The translations under genes were made by a program, and so were the position numbers. Below, piece after piece: positions 53,445 through 61,784 of a stretch of 64,000 bases of DNA. The DNA lies in contig CACWSO010000008.1 in assembly GCA_902763505.1 (NCBI GenBank), positions 1 to 64,000 on the forward strand. Reading direction: 5' to 3'. Position 1 is the stretch's first letter. Each line of letters starts with the position of its first letter. This DNA is from an uncultured Eubacteriales bacterium (GTDB taxonomy: Bacteria > Bacillota > Clostridia > Peptostreptococcales > Anaerovoracaceae). Below the pieces are notes generated by a model that saw nothing but the letters and a program-made list of their open reading frames with translations, was not told the origin of the DNA and made no database searches.

Positions 53445-54997
53445 TGAACAGAATAATAGTTTTGCTTTTGCTGTCGCTGCTGATTGCATTTCCGACCTGC
53501 CTGGTTCCGGTGGATGCGGCAACTGTTTGTACCGTAAACTATTACTATACTTCGACCGACAATCCGGAAGGGGTGCCGGACCCGACCTCCGGTATGTTCA
53601 GCGGAGACAAATGGAAGATCACGCCTGCCGAAGTCTCACAGATGGTATACACCAAAACTGTTGGCGCAAAAACCGAAACATATACGTTTAAGGGATGGTA
53701 CACGAATATCAATTGTCTAGGTAAAAAGTATACGCCCGGAGCAGAAACAACAGAACTGAAACCAAGCGTAGTGAACGGTACATATACGCTGAACCTATAT
53801 GGCAAGTGGAAGTGCAGTGAAACAGGAGGCGAAGAGGGGAAACAAGAAGGGGAGACAATCGAAGAAGAAAACGCTGATTCTGTGGCGGGCATTTCTTCTA
53901 TTTCCGCATATACGTTTCCTGAAGTTGGGAGTACCAGACCATTGGAAGCAAAATTCTCCTCCGGATCTGTCCTTAGCTATTCATCTAGTAACCCGGCAGT
54001 CGTTTCCGTTGATGAAAACGGCCTGATGAAAGCAAATGGAGCGGGGTCAGCAGAGATTACAATAACCTGCGGCGGGGATGCAGGCGCTGATCCAATCTCA
54101 AAAACATTGGCGGTCAGTGTTCCGTCATTCAGCAGCAGAGAGACGGCGCTTGCACCATGGAAGCATATTTTGATCGATACATTTTTTCATATCAACGACA
54201 GGAGGTACAGTTTTTCCAGACCAGGGAAGTACTGGAAGGACAGCAATGGAAACTGGAGCGGAAAGACCGGAGGAAATGGGAATACCCAGAGCTGCATCAC
54301 CCTGCCTACAGTTTCGCTTAAAAGAACAGGGATCATCTCAACGGACAGCGGCAATATCTGGCTGAGTTCCAACATGTCTTCGCGACCAAACGGTACAGTT
54401 AAGAGTCTGCAGAAGAATTCAAAGAAACTGAAAATCACATTTCCGCACAAAAGCCTGAAAAGCCTTGTGAAAAGCGGAGGCGTAAGATACGGAGACATCG
54501 TCTGCCGCTCTGGTCACACCTTTGTATTTATGGGAACAGATTCGAAAGGGACCCCATTGATTTTTAACGGTGGAACACTGCGAAACATCGGGAATGGTAC
54601 AAAGGTGATATGGGGCCACAACGACAGATTGACTTCAAAAGTCAAAAAACAGATACGAGATTCGAATGCGCAGGGTGATAAATGGAGAAAGGGGATTCTA
54701 TCTGATTCGAGTTTCAATGGAATCAATACAAGCGGCAAAAACCTGAACAATGCGATTCATATTGTGTGCAGTATCAATACGTTTACAGTTAAGACGAGTT
54801 GTGTGAATGGAACGATAAGCCTGGGAAACAACTACATGGCCGGACAGGATGTTACTGTAAGCTATGCCCCTTCAGCCGGAAGAGCACTTGACTACGTATT
54901 GGTAGATGGCAATAAAGTAGATCCATCACAGTACGGGAGCAGCTATACTTTCAAGGGGATTGAAGCCAACCATTCGGTCGACGTCGTATATCGGTAA
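53441..54997 (+). CDS. Secreted protein with NlpC/P60-like domain
   Basis: A 518-residue exported protein. After the signal peptide (about 1-25) comes an InlB-B/Flg_new-like repeat (TYTFKGWYTNINCLGKKYTPG), a Big_2-type Ig domain (SSNPAVVSVDENGLMKANGAGSAEIT, about 150-230) and a papain-like NlpC/P60-type domain (about 240-450) with candidate Cys285 (TQSCITLP) and His359 (RSGHTFVFMG). A small C-terminal beta-domain follows. No sorting signal or membrane anchor is visible, so it is probably secreted or held by wall binding. It may trim peptidoglycan around the adhesin. The catalytic assignment is tentative. Confidence 0.75.
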   Translation: MMNRIIVLLLLSLLIAFPTCLVPVDAATVCTVNYYYTSTDNPEGVPDPTSGMFSGDKWKITPAEVSQMVYTKTVGAKTETYTFKGWYTNINCLGKKYTPGAETTELKPSVVNGTYTLNLYGKWKCSETGGEEGKQEGETIEEENADSVAGISSISAYTFPEVGSTRPLEAKFSSGSVLSYSSSNPAVVSVDENGLMKANGAGSAEITITCGGDAGADPISKTLAVSVPSFSSRETALAPWKHILIDTFFHINDRRYSFSRPGKYWKDSNGNWSGKTGGNGNTQSCITLPTVSLKRTGIISTDSGNIWLSSNMSSRPNGTVKSLQKNSKKLKITFPHKSLKSLVKSGGVRYGDIVCRSGHTFVFMGTDSKGTPLIFNGGTLRNIGNGTKVIWGHNDRLTSKVKKQIRDSNAQGDKWRKGILSDSSFNGINTSGKNLNNAIHIVCSINTFTVKTSCVNGTISLGNNYMAGQDVTVSYAPSAGRALDYVLVDGNKVDPSQYGSSYTFKGIEANHSVDVVYR

Positions 54998-55014
54998 GGC
55001 GGTCGGATTGCAAG

Positions 55015-55773
55015 ATGAAAAGACGAAAGAAACGAATAGCCGGACTGCTTACAGCAGTGGTTTTGATTCTCATGGCCGATTTGCTGGTGTTCTACTTTGC
55101 AGGGATTCCCAAGCTAGATCATGCAGTCATGCAAAAGGCTTGGAGAGGGCTTGATCTCCGAAACAAGTATCTGGAAAACACAGATATGGTCGGCTGGCTT
55201 CAGGTAGAAGGGACAGAAATCAATTATCCTGTCATGCGCGGAGAACGTTATCTGCACAGAAATTTCAAAAAAGAAAGAGATGTATCCGGCAGTCTGTTTG
55301 TAGAGAACGATTGGAGCAATGAAGACATATGCACATTGATCTATGGTCATAACATGTGGATGTATGGGACAATGCTGAACCCACTGCATCGATTTACTGA
55401 ACAGGACTTCTTCCAAAATAACAGAAGCATTCAATACTATGCCTTGCTTGACAGTGGACACAGAGCGGAAAAACGCACGTACGAAATCATATGCTGTATC
55501 AGAACCAGCGTTGACGAGTGGAATTATGCCAGTTGCCAGTATATCTGTTCAAGTAAAGATCTGAACACATTTTTGGATGAATGCAGGAGCAGAGCGCTTC
55601 TGAAAACAGATACTGTCTTTGAAGCAGGTGAAGCGATTGTTTTGTCCACATGTTCATATCACGTAAGAGGCGGTAAGGGAAGGCTGCTTCTTGTCGGCAG
55701 CCTGACAAGCAGAACTGACCAGAATAGGATTGACGTGCAACAGAGAACGGATAAAAGTGCGGCAAAAAACTGA
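55015..55773 (+). CDS. Class B sortase
   Basis: A 252-residue transpeptidase with an N-terminal membrane segment (about 8-28). LIYGHNMWMYGTML holds His112, VLSTCSYHVRGGKGRLLLVG holds Cys213 and the likely catalytic Arg223. It should attach the VPQTG protein two genes upstream to the cell wall. It begins 17 bases after the NlpC-like gene. The three genes form one operon. Confidence 0.93.
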   Translation: MKRRKKRIAGLLTAVVLILMADLLVFYFAGIPKLDHAVMQKAWRGLDLRNKYLENTDMVGWLQVEGTEINYPVMRGERYLHRNFKKERDVSGSLFVENDWSNEDICTLIYGHNMWMYGTMLNPLHRFTEQDFFQNNRSIQYYALLDSGHRAEKRTYEIICCIRTSVDEWNYASCQYICSSKDLNTFLDECRSRALLKTDTVFEAGEAIVLSTCSYHVRGGKGRLLLVGSLTSRTDQNRIDVQQRTDKSAAKN

Positions 55774-55802
55774 TTGATATAGACTTCTCTGAATGTTATA
55801 CT
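55774..55802 (+). promoter_or_regulatory. Promoter of the EF-G-like gene
   Basis: TTGATA (55774-55779), 17-bp spacer, TATACT (55797-55802). A strong TAGGGAGGTC follows before the ATG at 55864. Confidence 0.8.
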
Positions 55803-55863
55803 TATTGCGTATGCGCGGGCATACACAAAACAGTCAATATAATTTTTAGGGAGGTCTCATTAG

Positions 55864-57807
55864 ATGAAGGGCTATAAAAGCGAAAACATTAGAAACGTCG
55901 CGCTGGTAGGACACGGCGGCTGCGGAAAAACTACTTTCCTGGAAGCTGCACTTCTGGCAACAGGCGTTATCTCAAGACTGGGTAAAGTTGAAGACGGCCA
56001 GACAGTTTCCGACTATGACAAAATGGAAATTGAAAAGGGCTATTCCATCAATTGCTCAGTAGTACCTGTTGAATACAACAAGGTAAAGATCAACTTCGTT
56101 GACACTCCGGGATCATTCGATTTCGTAGGCGAAGTAAATTCAGCACTCAGAGCAGTTGAAGCTGCAGCAATCCTCGTTGACGCTGCATCAGGAATTCAGG
56201 TTGGAACAGAGAAGGCATGGGATTCATGCAAAGAGTTCTCAGTACCTAGATTTTTCCTGATCAACAAAATCGATAAGGATAACGTAAATCTTGATGAACT
56301 GGTTGGACAGCTCAAGGCGAAGTTCGGTTCATCCGTAGTTACTCTGGACGACAGAGAATCTCTGGAAGAAGAAATCGCAGGAACTGACGAAGAGCTCATG
56401 GAATACTATTTTGAAAACATGGAGCTGACTGACGAGCAGTTTGCAAAGGGTCTGTCAAAGGGTATCGGAACCGGCGACATCGTTCCTGTATTCACATGTT
56501 CATCCCTCACAGGCGATGGAATTCAGGAAGTACTGCAGCAGTTTATAGATTTTGTACCAAAGCCTGCAGATCACGAACCGTATCCTGCAGTTGACGGCAA
56601 GGATGAAGAGATCGAAGTACCGGTTGACGCTGCTGGTAAGCCGGCTGTACTGGTATTCAAGACTCTGGCAGATTCCTTCCTCGGCAAGATTTCACTGGCT
56701 AAGGTTATCAGCGGAACAATCAAGGCCGGACAGGTGATCTACAATGCAAATTCAGAAAAGGAAGAAAAGCTTGGATCTCTGTTCTTTGTAAGAGGAAAGA
56801 ACCAGGAAGATGCACCGGAAGTTGTTGCTGGTGATATCGTTGCAATCGGTAAGCTCCAGAACACTAAGACAGGTGATACACTCTGTGAGAAGGCAAACAT
56901 TATCAAATTCCCTAAAATTCACTTCCCTTCACCGACTCTGTATCAGTGTGTTGAACCTGCTAAGAGCGGAGATGACGAGAAGATGGGAACTGGCCTGAAG
57001 AGACTCATGGAAGAAGACCCATCCTTCGTTCTCGAGAACAACATTGAAACACACCAGACTCTCATCGGAGGTCAGGGAGATATCCAGTTGAACATCATGA
57101 AGGATAAGCTCAAGGATAAGTTCGGTGTTGATGTTAACACAGTACCACAGAAGATTGCTTACAGAGAGACAATCAAGGGTACTTCAGACGTTCAGGGTAA
57201 GCACAAGAAGCAGACAGGCGGCGCAGGACAGTATGGTGACGTTTGGATCAGATTCTCACCTTCAGAAGAAGAATTTGAATTCGGCGAAGAACTGTTCGGT
57301 GGTTCCGTTCCTAAGAACTATGTGCCGGCGGTTGAAAAGGGACTCAGAGAGTGCATGGAAAAGGGCCCTCTCGCAGGATGTAAAGTACAGAATGTTAAGG
57401 CGATCCTCTACGATGGTTCTTACCATGAAGTAGACTCAAACGAAATGGCATTCAAGATTGCTGCATCACTGGCATTCAAGAAGGGTATCGCAGAAGCAAA
57501 TCCTTGCCTGCTCGAGCCAATCATGAAGCTTGAAATCAAGGTTCCTGACGATTACGTTGGCGCTGTTATGGGCGACCTGCCTAACAGACGTGGCGCTGTT
57601 CTGGGTATGGAGCCTATCGGAGGCGGCATCCAGAAGCTGATGGCTGAAGCGCCTCAGGCTGAACTGCTCGACTATGCGATTGCACTGAGAACAATGACAC
57701 AGGCAAGAGGTTCCTTCGAAATGGAATTCTCAAGACACGATCCTGTTCCTAACAACATTGCACAGAAGATCATCGCAGATTACAAGGCTTCCCTGGAAGA
57801 GAAATAA
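55864..57807 (+). CDS. EF-G-like translational GTPase (EF-G2 type)
   Basis: A 647-residue GTPase with P-loop GHGGCGKTT, DTPGSFDF in place of the usual DTPGHVDF, and NKID. Domains II-V follow, with KQTGGAGQYGDVWI and GAVMGDLPNRRGAVLGME. It is shorter than housekeeping EF-G (about 690 residues) and belongs to the EF-G-like group whose role is not translocation in every species. The gene stands alone between its own promoter and terminator. Codon use favours highly expressed genes. Confidence 0.9.
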   Translation: MKGYKSENIRNVALVGHGGCGKTTFLEAALLATGVISRLGKVEDGQTVSDYDKMEIEKGYSINCSVVPVEYNKVKINFVDTPGSFDFVGEVNSALRAVEAAAILVDAASGIQVGTEKAWDSCKEFSVPRFFLINKIDKDNVNLDELVGQLKAKFGSSVVTLDDRESLEEEIAGTDEELMEYYFENMELTDEQFAKGLSKGIGTGDIVPVFTCSSLTGDGIQEVLQQFIDFVPKPADHEPYPAVDGKDEEIEVPVDAAGKPAVLVFKTLADSFLGKISLAKVISGTIKAGQVIYNANSEKEEKLGSLFFVRGKNQEDAPEVVAGDIVAIGKLQNTKTGDTLCEKANIIKFPKIHFPSPTLYQCVEPAKSGDDEKMGTGLKRLMEEDPSFVLENNIETHQTLIGGQGDIQLNIMKDKLKDKFGVDVNTVPQKIAYRETIKGTSDVQGKHKKQTGGAGQYGDVWIRFSPSEEEFEFGEELFGGSVPKNYVPAVEKGLRECMEKGPLAGCKVQNVKAILYDGSYHEVDSNEMAFKIAASLAFKKGIAEANPCLLEPIMKLEIKVPDDYVGAVMGDLPNRRGAVLGMEPIGGGIQKLMAEAPQAELLDYAIALRTMTQARGSFEMEFSRHDPVPNNIAQKIIADYKASLEEK

Positions 57808-57830
57808 TCTCGCGCAGAATCAATGCAAGC

Positions 57831-57861
57831 AAAAACGCCCGCTTTATGCGGGCGTTTTTTT
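57831..57861 (+). terminator. Intrinsic terminator after the EF-G-like gene
   Basis: ACGCCCGC-tttat-GCGGGCGT followed by seven T and preceded by AAAA. Confidence 0.95.
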
Positions 57862-57875
57862 ATTTCAATCGGATA

Positions 57876-57884
57876 TGGTAAAAT
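57876..57884 (+). promoter_or_regulatory. Extended -10 promoter giving a leaderless GntR transcript
   Basis: TGG-TAAAAT is an extended -10 (TGnTAAAAT). The ATG at 57892 is seven bases downstream, where transcription would start. No ribosome binding site is present and the -35 region is only the terminator T-run. Confidence 0.5.
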
Positions 57885-57891
57885 ACAAACT

Positions 57892-58650
57892 ATGAGAAAG
57901 ACAATTTTGACAAAGGATGTTTTGATATCCAGAGAAATTGAATATATGATTGAGACCGGGATGTTCGGAGAAGGTGATAAGCTTCCGTCTGAACGTCTGC
58001 TCGCAGACCAGTTCAATGTACAGCGTGGAACAATCAGGAATGCATTGCAACTTCTGATAGACAGAGGCCTGATTGAAGCGAGAGACCGTTCCGGTTATTA
58101 CGTTGCGGCTTCCAGAATACGTTTCGATAAGGATCAATATAACTCTAGACGGAATATCATAAAACAGAGCGGCAAGGAAGCATTTGTTAAGCTCCTGAGC
58201 TTTGAGAAGACGATCATCCCGGGAAAAGTGCTGGAAAAAGCGGAAGAAATGTCGGCGGAAGACAATTCGGTCCGCAGCGAGCTTTCGCCGGACGTGCATG
58301 TGTACCGAATCATGCGGCTGCGTTTTATCGACGGGGAGCCAATCGCCATCGAGCGCACAAATATCCAGTGTGATCTTACGCCGGATTTAAAAGAAGAAGA
58401 TGTTCATGATCAGTCAATCTATAAAATGCTCAATGATAAATACGGCATCAAAATGAAGAGAGCCTACACAAGAATCACAGCGGTGTATGCGAATGGGCTG
58501 GAGTCGGAACTGTTGAACATCGATATGAAAAAACCTGTTATGAGGTATGAGGGAATCGTTTTTGACAGCGAAGGCAGGCTGATCGAATACTATGACGACA
58601 TATTGTTAAAGGAGAAGGTGGAGTTTTTCAGCAATGAAGTCGATGTCTGA
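57892..58650 (+). CDS. GntR/HutC-family transcription regulator 1
   Basis: A 252-residue regulator. The N-terminal winged helix-turn-helix (about 10-70) has LPSERLLADQFNVQRGTIRNALQLLIDRGLIEARDRSGYYV. The UTRA effector domain (about 85-250) has VYRIMRLRFIDGEPIAIERTNI, which in relatives binds sugar phosphates or amino-sugar compounds. It overlaps the second regulator by 17 bases. Probably controls the Amadori-product genes nearby. The start is fixed by the lack of any other in-frame ATG with better context. Confidence 0.9.
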   Translation: MRKTILTKDVLISREIEYMIETGMFGEGDKLPSERLLADQFNVQRGTIRNALQLLIDRGLIEARDRSGYYVAASRIRFDKDQYNSRRNIIKQSGKEAFVKLLSFEKTIIPGKVLEKAEEMSAEDNSVRSELSPDVHVYRIMRLRFIDGEPIAIERTNIQCDLTPDLKEEDVHDQSIYKMLNDKYGIKMKRAYTRITAVYANGLESELLNIDMKKPVMRYEGIVFDSEGRLIEYYDDILLKEKVEFFSNEVDV

Positions 58651-59383
58651 TGAGACAAAAGAAAAGAAAAAGGCAACGGCGTCTGAAGTGGCTTGTCAGA
58701 TCAGGTCGCAGATAGAAGAAGGTATTTTTCGACCGGGGGAGAAGCTGCCTTCTGAGCGTTATCTGGCAAACAAGTATGGTACTACGAGAGCTACCGTACA
58801 GTATGCGTTCCAAAAGCTTGCAAAAGAAGACATTGTCGTTCGTTCACATGGAGCGGGAACCTTCGTGAAAGAAGCGGATCTGGGAAGACTGGAATTCAGG
58901 CGGCTGACGGATCATATCGATGGAGGTATTACATCCTTAGTGGAAAGAGTTGGAGGTGTTGCTTCCAGTATCGTTCTGACCAAAGGTATTATCACCGGCA
59001 GCTTCTTCACGCATAAGCTCCAACTTGAAGAAGATGCTCCGGTTTACGCGCTTCACAGGGTTCGGTGCGGCAATGGGATTCCGGTTGCGCTGGAGTACAC
59101 CTATGTTCCGGCAGAGCTTTTTGAGGATATCGATACTGTAGACTTTGCAGCGAATTCACTGTACCAGTACATGGACAGTAAAAACCATATGCCAATCCGA
59201 TTCAACGAGATCATACAGATTGTTGAAATTATAGAAAGAGAGCGCACTTATATGGCGCTCCCTGAAAATGTACCTGTTTATTCCTGCAAATTTATCGGAT
59301 TTGACAAAGATAACCGTGTTGTCGAATATACGGAGATGTTTGCCAGATGTGATATGTTCGAACTGAATCTGGATTCCAGATAA
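58634..59383 (+). CDS. GntR/HutC-family transcription regulator 2
   Basis: A 249-residue regulator with winged helix LPSERYLANKYGTTRATVQYAFQKLAKEDIV and a UTRA domain (VYALHRVRCGNGIPVALEYTYVP). It is a paralogue of regulator 1. Its stop lies four bases from the stop of the convergent yjbQ-type gene, and no terminator fits between them. A start at 58643 is also possible. Confidence 0.9.
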   Translation: MKSMSDETKEKKKATASEVACQIRSQIEEGIFRPGEKLPSERYLANKYGTTRATVQYAFQKLAKEDIVVRSHGAGTFVKEADLGRLEFRRLTDHIDGGITSLVERVGGVASSIVLTKGIITGSFFTHKLQLEEDAPVYALHRVRCGNGIPVALEYTYVPAELFEDIDTVDFAANSLYQYMDSKNHMPIRFNEIIQIVEIIERERTYMALPENVPVYSCKFIGFDKDNRVVEYTEMFARCDMFELNLDSR

Positions 59384-59387
59384 TCCA

Positions 59388-59816
59388 TCATTCACCCATC
59401 AATGTAATGTATACCGTTCTGTCCTGTGGTCCATCAAATTCACACAGGTAGATTTCCTGCGCTTTGCCGAGACGGATTGTTCCATCTGCAATCGGGAAGA
59501 CGCAGTGGTTTCCTGTCAAATGAGATTTCAGATGGCCAGTCGGGTTGTTTCCCATGGCTCCGTAAGAGTGCAGGAAACGCGCGTGAGCGTAGTTCCCATC
59601 TTCCGGAACCAGATTGCTGAGCAAGTCATGGATATCACTTTCCAGACATTCCAATCCCTCATTTACAGCAATGCCGGTAGTTGTATGGGCTGTGATTACA
59701 TACACTACGCCGTTCTTGATCTTGCTGTTTGAAACGATATCACGGACCTTTTCGGTGATTCTGATGAACGTATTGTATTCAGTTGTCATAATCTGTATTT
59801 CATTATGCTCAATCAC
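59388..59816 (-). CDS. YjbQ-family protein (UPF0047)
   Basis: A 142-residue beta-rich protein. VYVITAHTTTGIAVNEGLECLESDI and YAHARFLHSYGAMGNNPTGHLKSHLTGNHCVFPI hold the conserved His, Glu and Asp residues of the family, which has a weak thiamine-phosphate synthase activity in some members; the true role is unclear. It overlaps the amidohydrolase gene by eight bases, so the two are probably cotranslated. Confidence 0.9.
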   Translation of the reverse strand: MIEHNEIQIMTTEYNTFIRITEKVRDIVSNSKIKNGVVYVITAHTTTGIAVNEGLECLESDIHDLLSNLVPEDGNYAHARFLHSYGAMGNNPTGHLKSHLTGNHCVFPIADGTIRLGKAQEIYLCEFDGPQDRTVYITLMGE

Positions 59817-60681
59817 GTGTGTATTCCTCCAGTCCTAAAAATACCAGCGCGTTGCCTCCCATAATCAGTTCTTTTGTGGAAGGACGAAGCGGCAGCGCCT
59901 CCAATGCCTTTTTCATTCTTATCGCTTCAAGCCTCGGGTCGTTGGTGCCGAACATGATCTGATGGCGAAGTCCCCGGTCAACCCAGGTGATAGGGATGTC
60001 CTTTGTCAGTACCTGATCATAGAATTCACGGGCAGAATCGAAATACAGGCAAGCTGTATCAGCATAGACATTGCCGTATTTCAGCATGAGCATGCAAGCC
60101 TCTTTGACCCACGGCCAGGCCATGTGCGCCAGGCATATACGCAGGTTCGGATGGTTGTATGCCAGTTCTTCAAACTCCATCGGATGAGAATACTTTGAAA
60201 GGGTGTATGGCTCTACTGACATTCCTGCATGAAACATGACAGGTTTATTGTACTTCTCACAGATCTGCCAGATTGGTTCAAGAGCTTCATCAGAAGGATA
60301 AAAGCGCTGCTTGCCCGGGTGCAGTTTCAATCCGGAAAGCTTTAAGGTGCCGAATGCATGCTCAAGTACATCACATGCGTCATCTCTAAACGGATCCACG
60401 CTGGCGAAGCCGATAAACCTATCAGGGAAAGCGTCCTGCAGCGCGCGGACTTGCTCATTGGTGCCAAGGCTTACTCCATGTGTTGTGGTCAGATCCAGCG
60501 GAAGCAACACACATTTATCTACGCCGTTATAATTCATTTGAATGAAGTGTTCTTCGGCTGGAAAAGATCCGGACTTGTAAAGCCCGGTCATGTCTATGAC
60601 AAAGGCTTCCTGTTCTTCCGTGGTGCACACCTCTTCAAAGAGCCATGGATGTGCATGAATATCAATAACGGGTGTTTTCAT
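59809..60681 (-). CDS. TIM-barrel amidohydrolase (Amidohydro_2 type)
   Basis: A 290-residue enzyme starting MKTPVIDIHAHPW with the metal-binding HxH. Later motifs LSGLKLHPGKQRF, PVMFHAGMSVEPY, ICLAHMAWPWVKEA and IMFGTNDPR supply the other His and the Asp. The start at 60681 follows GAGGAGG. The reading frame continues upstream into the kinase gene, but without a plausible start. It is the middle gene of kinase-amidohydrolase-YjbQ. It may hydrolyse or decarboxylate a side product of Amadori-compound breakdown; that is inference. Confidence 0.85.
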   Translation of the reverse strand: MKTPVIDIHAHPWLFEEVCTTEEQEAFVIDMTGLYKSGSFPAEEHFIQMNYNGVDKCVLLPLDLTTTHGVSLGTNEQVRALQDAFPDRFIGFASVDPFRDDACDVLEHAFGTLKLSGLKLHPGKQRFYPSDEALEPIWQICEKYNKPVMFHAGMSVEPYTLSKYSHPMEFEELAYNHPNLRICLAHMAWPWVKEACMLMLKYGNVYADTACLYFDSAREFYDQVLTKDIPITWVDRGLRHQIMFGTNDPRLEAIRMKKALEALPLRPSTKELIMGGNALVFLGLEEYTRD

Positions 60682-60697
60682 ATCATCAAATACCTCC

Positions 60698-61516
60698 TCA
60701 TTCTTTTTCAGGCCAAGGGCCGAAGACACTGACTGTCTCTGCAGCAACACGAGCGCCTTGGGCCATACAGTCAGCAACGCCCATGCCGCTGAGGATTCCG
60801 TGCATGAATCCTGCAATATAAGAATCTCCGGCACCAATCGTATTGACAAGATCTGACGGCATGATTCCGCAGTGAATGAACACGGTACCATCCCAGGCAA
60901 GGCTTCCTTCACTGCCGAAGGTAGCCACGGCGAGTCTTGGTCCGCGCGCCACAGTGCGCTGCAGAAAATCACGGACTTCTTTTTTGTCTCTTTCAAAAGA
61001 GAAAAAAGCGAAGTCTACGTGTTCAATGGTCTGTTCGAAAATATCGCTGCCGTCTGAAAGAAATTCATCTGCATAATCAAAGCTGGTCAAGGTACCGCTG
61101 CTGTGAATCTCAGGAAGATGCATGTGAGCGTTGCCCCACATGGCAGAATGAACCAGATCATGGGATTTTGCAAAAGCAATATCTTCTTCACTAAAAGAGA
61201 TAGTGTCCATAACACCACCGTCCCATTTGTCATAGATGCGCTCTTTGTCAATCAGCTTCATATAAGAACGAGCTGTATTGCCTTCCGCAATCTTCAAATG
61301 TGAGGTATCCAGTTTTTCGCGTTGGAACATCTCCCGCATGGCATTACCGTAACTGTCATTTCCTGTTGTTGTTATGATGGAAACAGGTATTCCAAGCCTT
61401 TGCATATGGACACCAAAATCAACAACATTGCCGGTGCAGTACCATAAATCGAGATCCGGATAGATGTCAACACAGTTGTCGCCCAGAGCAGCAACTGTTT
61501 TTTTCATCCTGTTCAT
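60698..61516 (-). CDS. frlD: Fructoselysine 6-kinase-like PfkB kinase
   Basis: A 272-residue sugar kinase very similar in layout to E. coli FrlD: VAALGDNCVDIYPDLDLWYCTGNVVDFGVHMQRLG, YDKWDGGVMDTISFSEEDIAFAKSHDLVHSAMWGNAH, and the PfkB signature with catalytic Asp, TIGAGDSYIAGFMHGILSG. It should phosphorylate an Amadori product (fructoselysine or a related fructosamine) at C-6. Start at 61516 follows AAAGGAG by eight bases. It is divergent from the deglycase gene and shares its control region. Confidence 0.9.
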   Translation of the reverse strand: MNRMKKTVAALGDNCVDIYPDLDLWYCTGNVVDFGVHMQRLGIPVSIITTTGNDSYGNAMREMFQREKLDTSHLKIAEGNTARSYMKLIDKERIYDKWDGGVMDTISFSEEDIAFAKSHDLVHSAMWGNAHMHLPEIHSSGTLTSFDYADEFLSDGSDIFEQTIEHVDFAFFSFERDKKEVRDFLQRTVARGPRLAVATFGSEGSLAWDGTVFIHCGIMPSDLVNTIGAGDSYIAGFMHGILSGMGVADCMAQGARVAAETVSVFGPWPEKE

Positions 61517-61557
61517 GCAGCAATCTCCTTTGAAAACAACCTCTTTCTAACAGTTAT

Positions 61558-61585
61558 CTTATATCAGTAGAAAAAAATATGTCAA
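61558..61585 (-). promoter_or_regulatory. Promoter of the kinase operon
   Basis: On the minus strand, TTGACA (61585-61580), 16-bp spacer, TATAAG (61563-61558). Confidence 0.75.
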
Positions 61586-61602
61586 ATAAATAACAGAAAA
61601 CT

Positions 61603-61700
61603 GGTATTATTCGGAGAATACCCCAAATATCAGAATATTAGATTGAAAAAACCATAGCAAACCATGAAGTGGTATATAAATTTCTCGCAAGTGGTATGCA
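61603..61700. promoter_or_regulatory. Candidate GntR operators in the divergent frl control region
   Basis: A dyad GGTATT-N8-AATACC lies at 61603-61622. Two direct copies of AAGTGGTAT follow, in AAGTGGTATATA (61667-61678) and AAGTGGTATGCA (61689-61700), 22 bp apart or about two helical turns. They resemble half-sites of the TGGTATAnACCA type bound by HutC/NagR-like GntR proteins. They lie between the divergent promoters, well placed for control of both transcripts by the two regulators. Confidence 0.55.
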
Positions 61701-61719
61701 TTTTTTTGTCTTCATTTTA

Positions 61720-61748
61720 TTGAAATGCCCTTCCACTGTTGATATTCT
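61720..61748 (+). promoter_or_regulatory. Promoter of the deglycase-transporter operon
   Basis: TTGAAA (61720-61725), 17-bp spacer, TATTCT (61743-61748), followed by GAGAGGTGA and the ATG at 61785. Confidence 0.75.
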
Positions 61749-61784
61749 GTAAAAAAATTAAAGAAGAAAAGAGAGGTGATTCAC

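Noticed and set aside
60682-60996. N-terminal extension of the amidohydrolase into the kinase gene
   Set aside because: The frame is open only because it is out of frame with the kinase; GAGGAGG before 60681 and the HAH motif near the new N-terminus support the shorter start.
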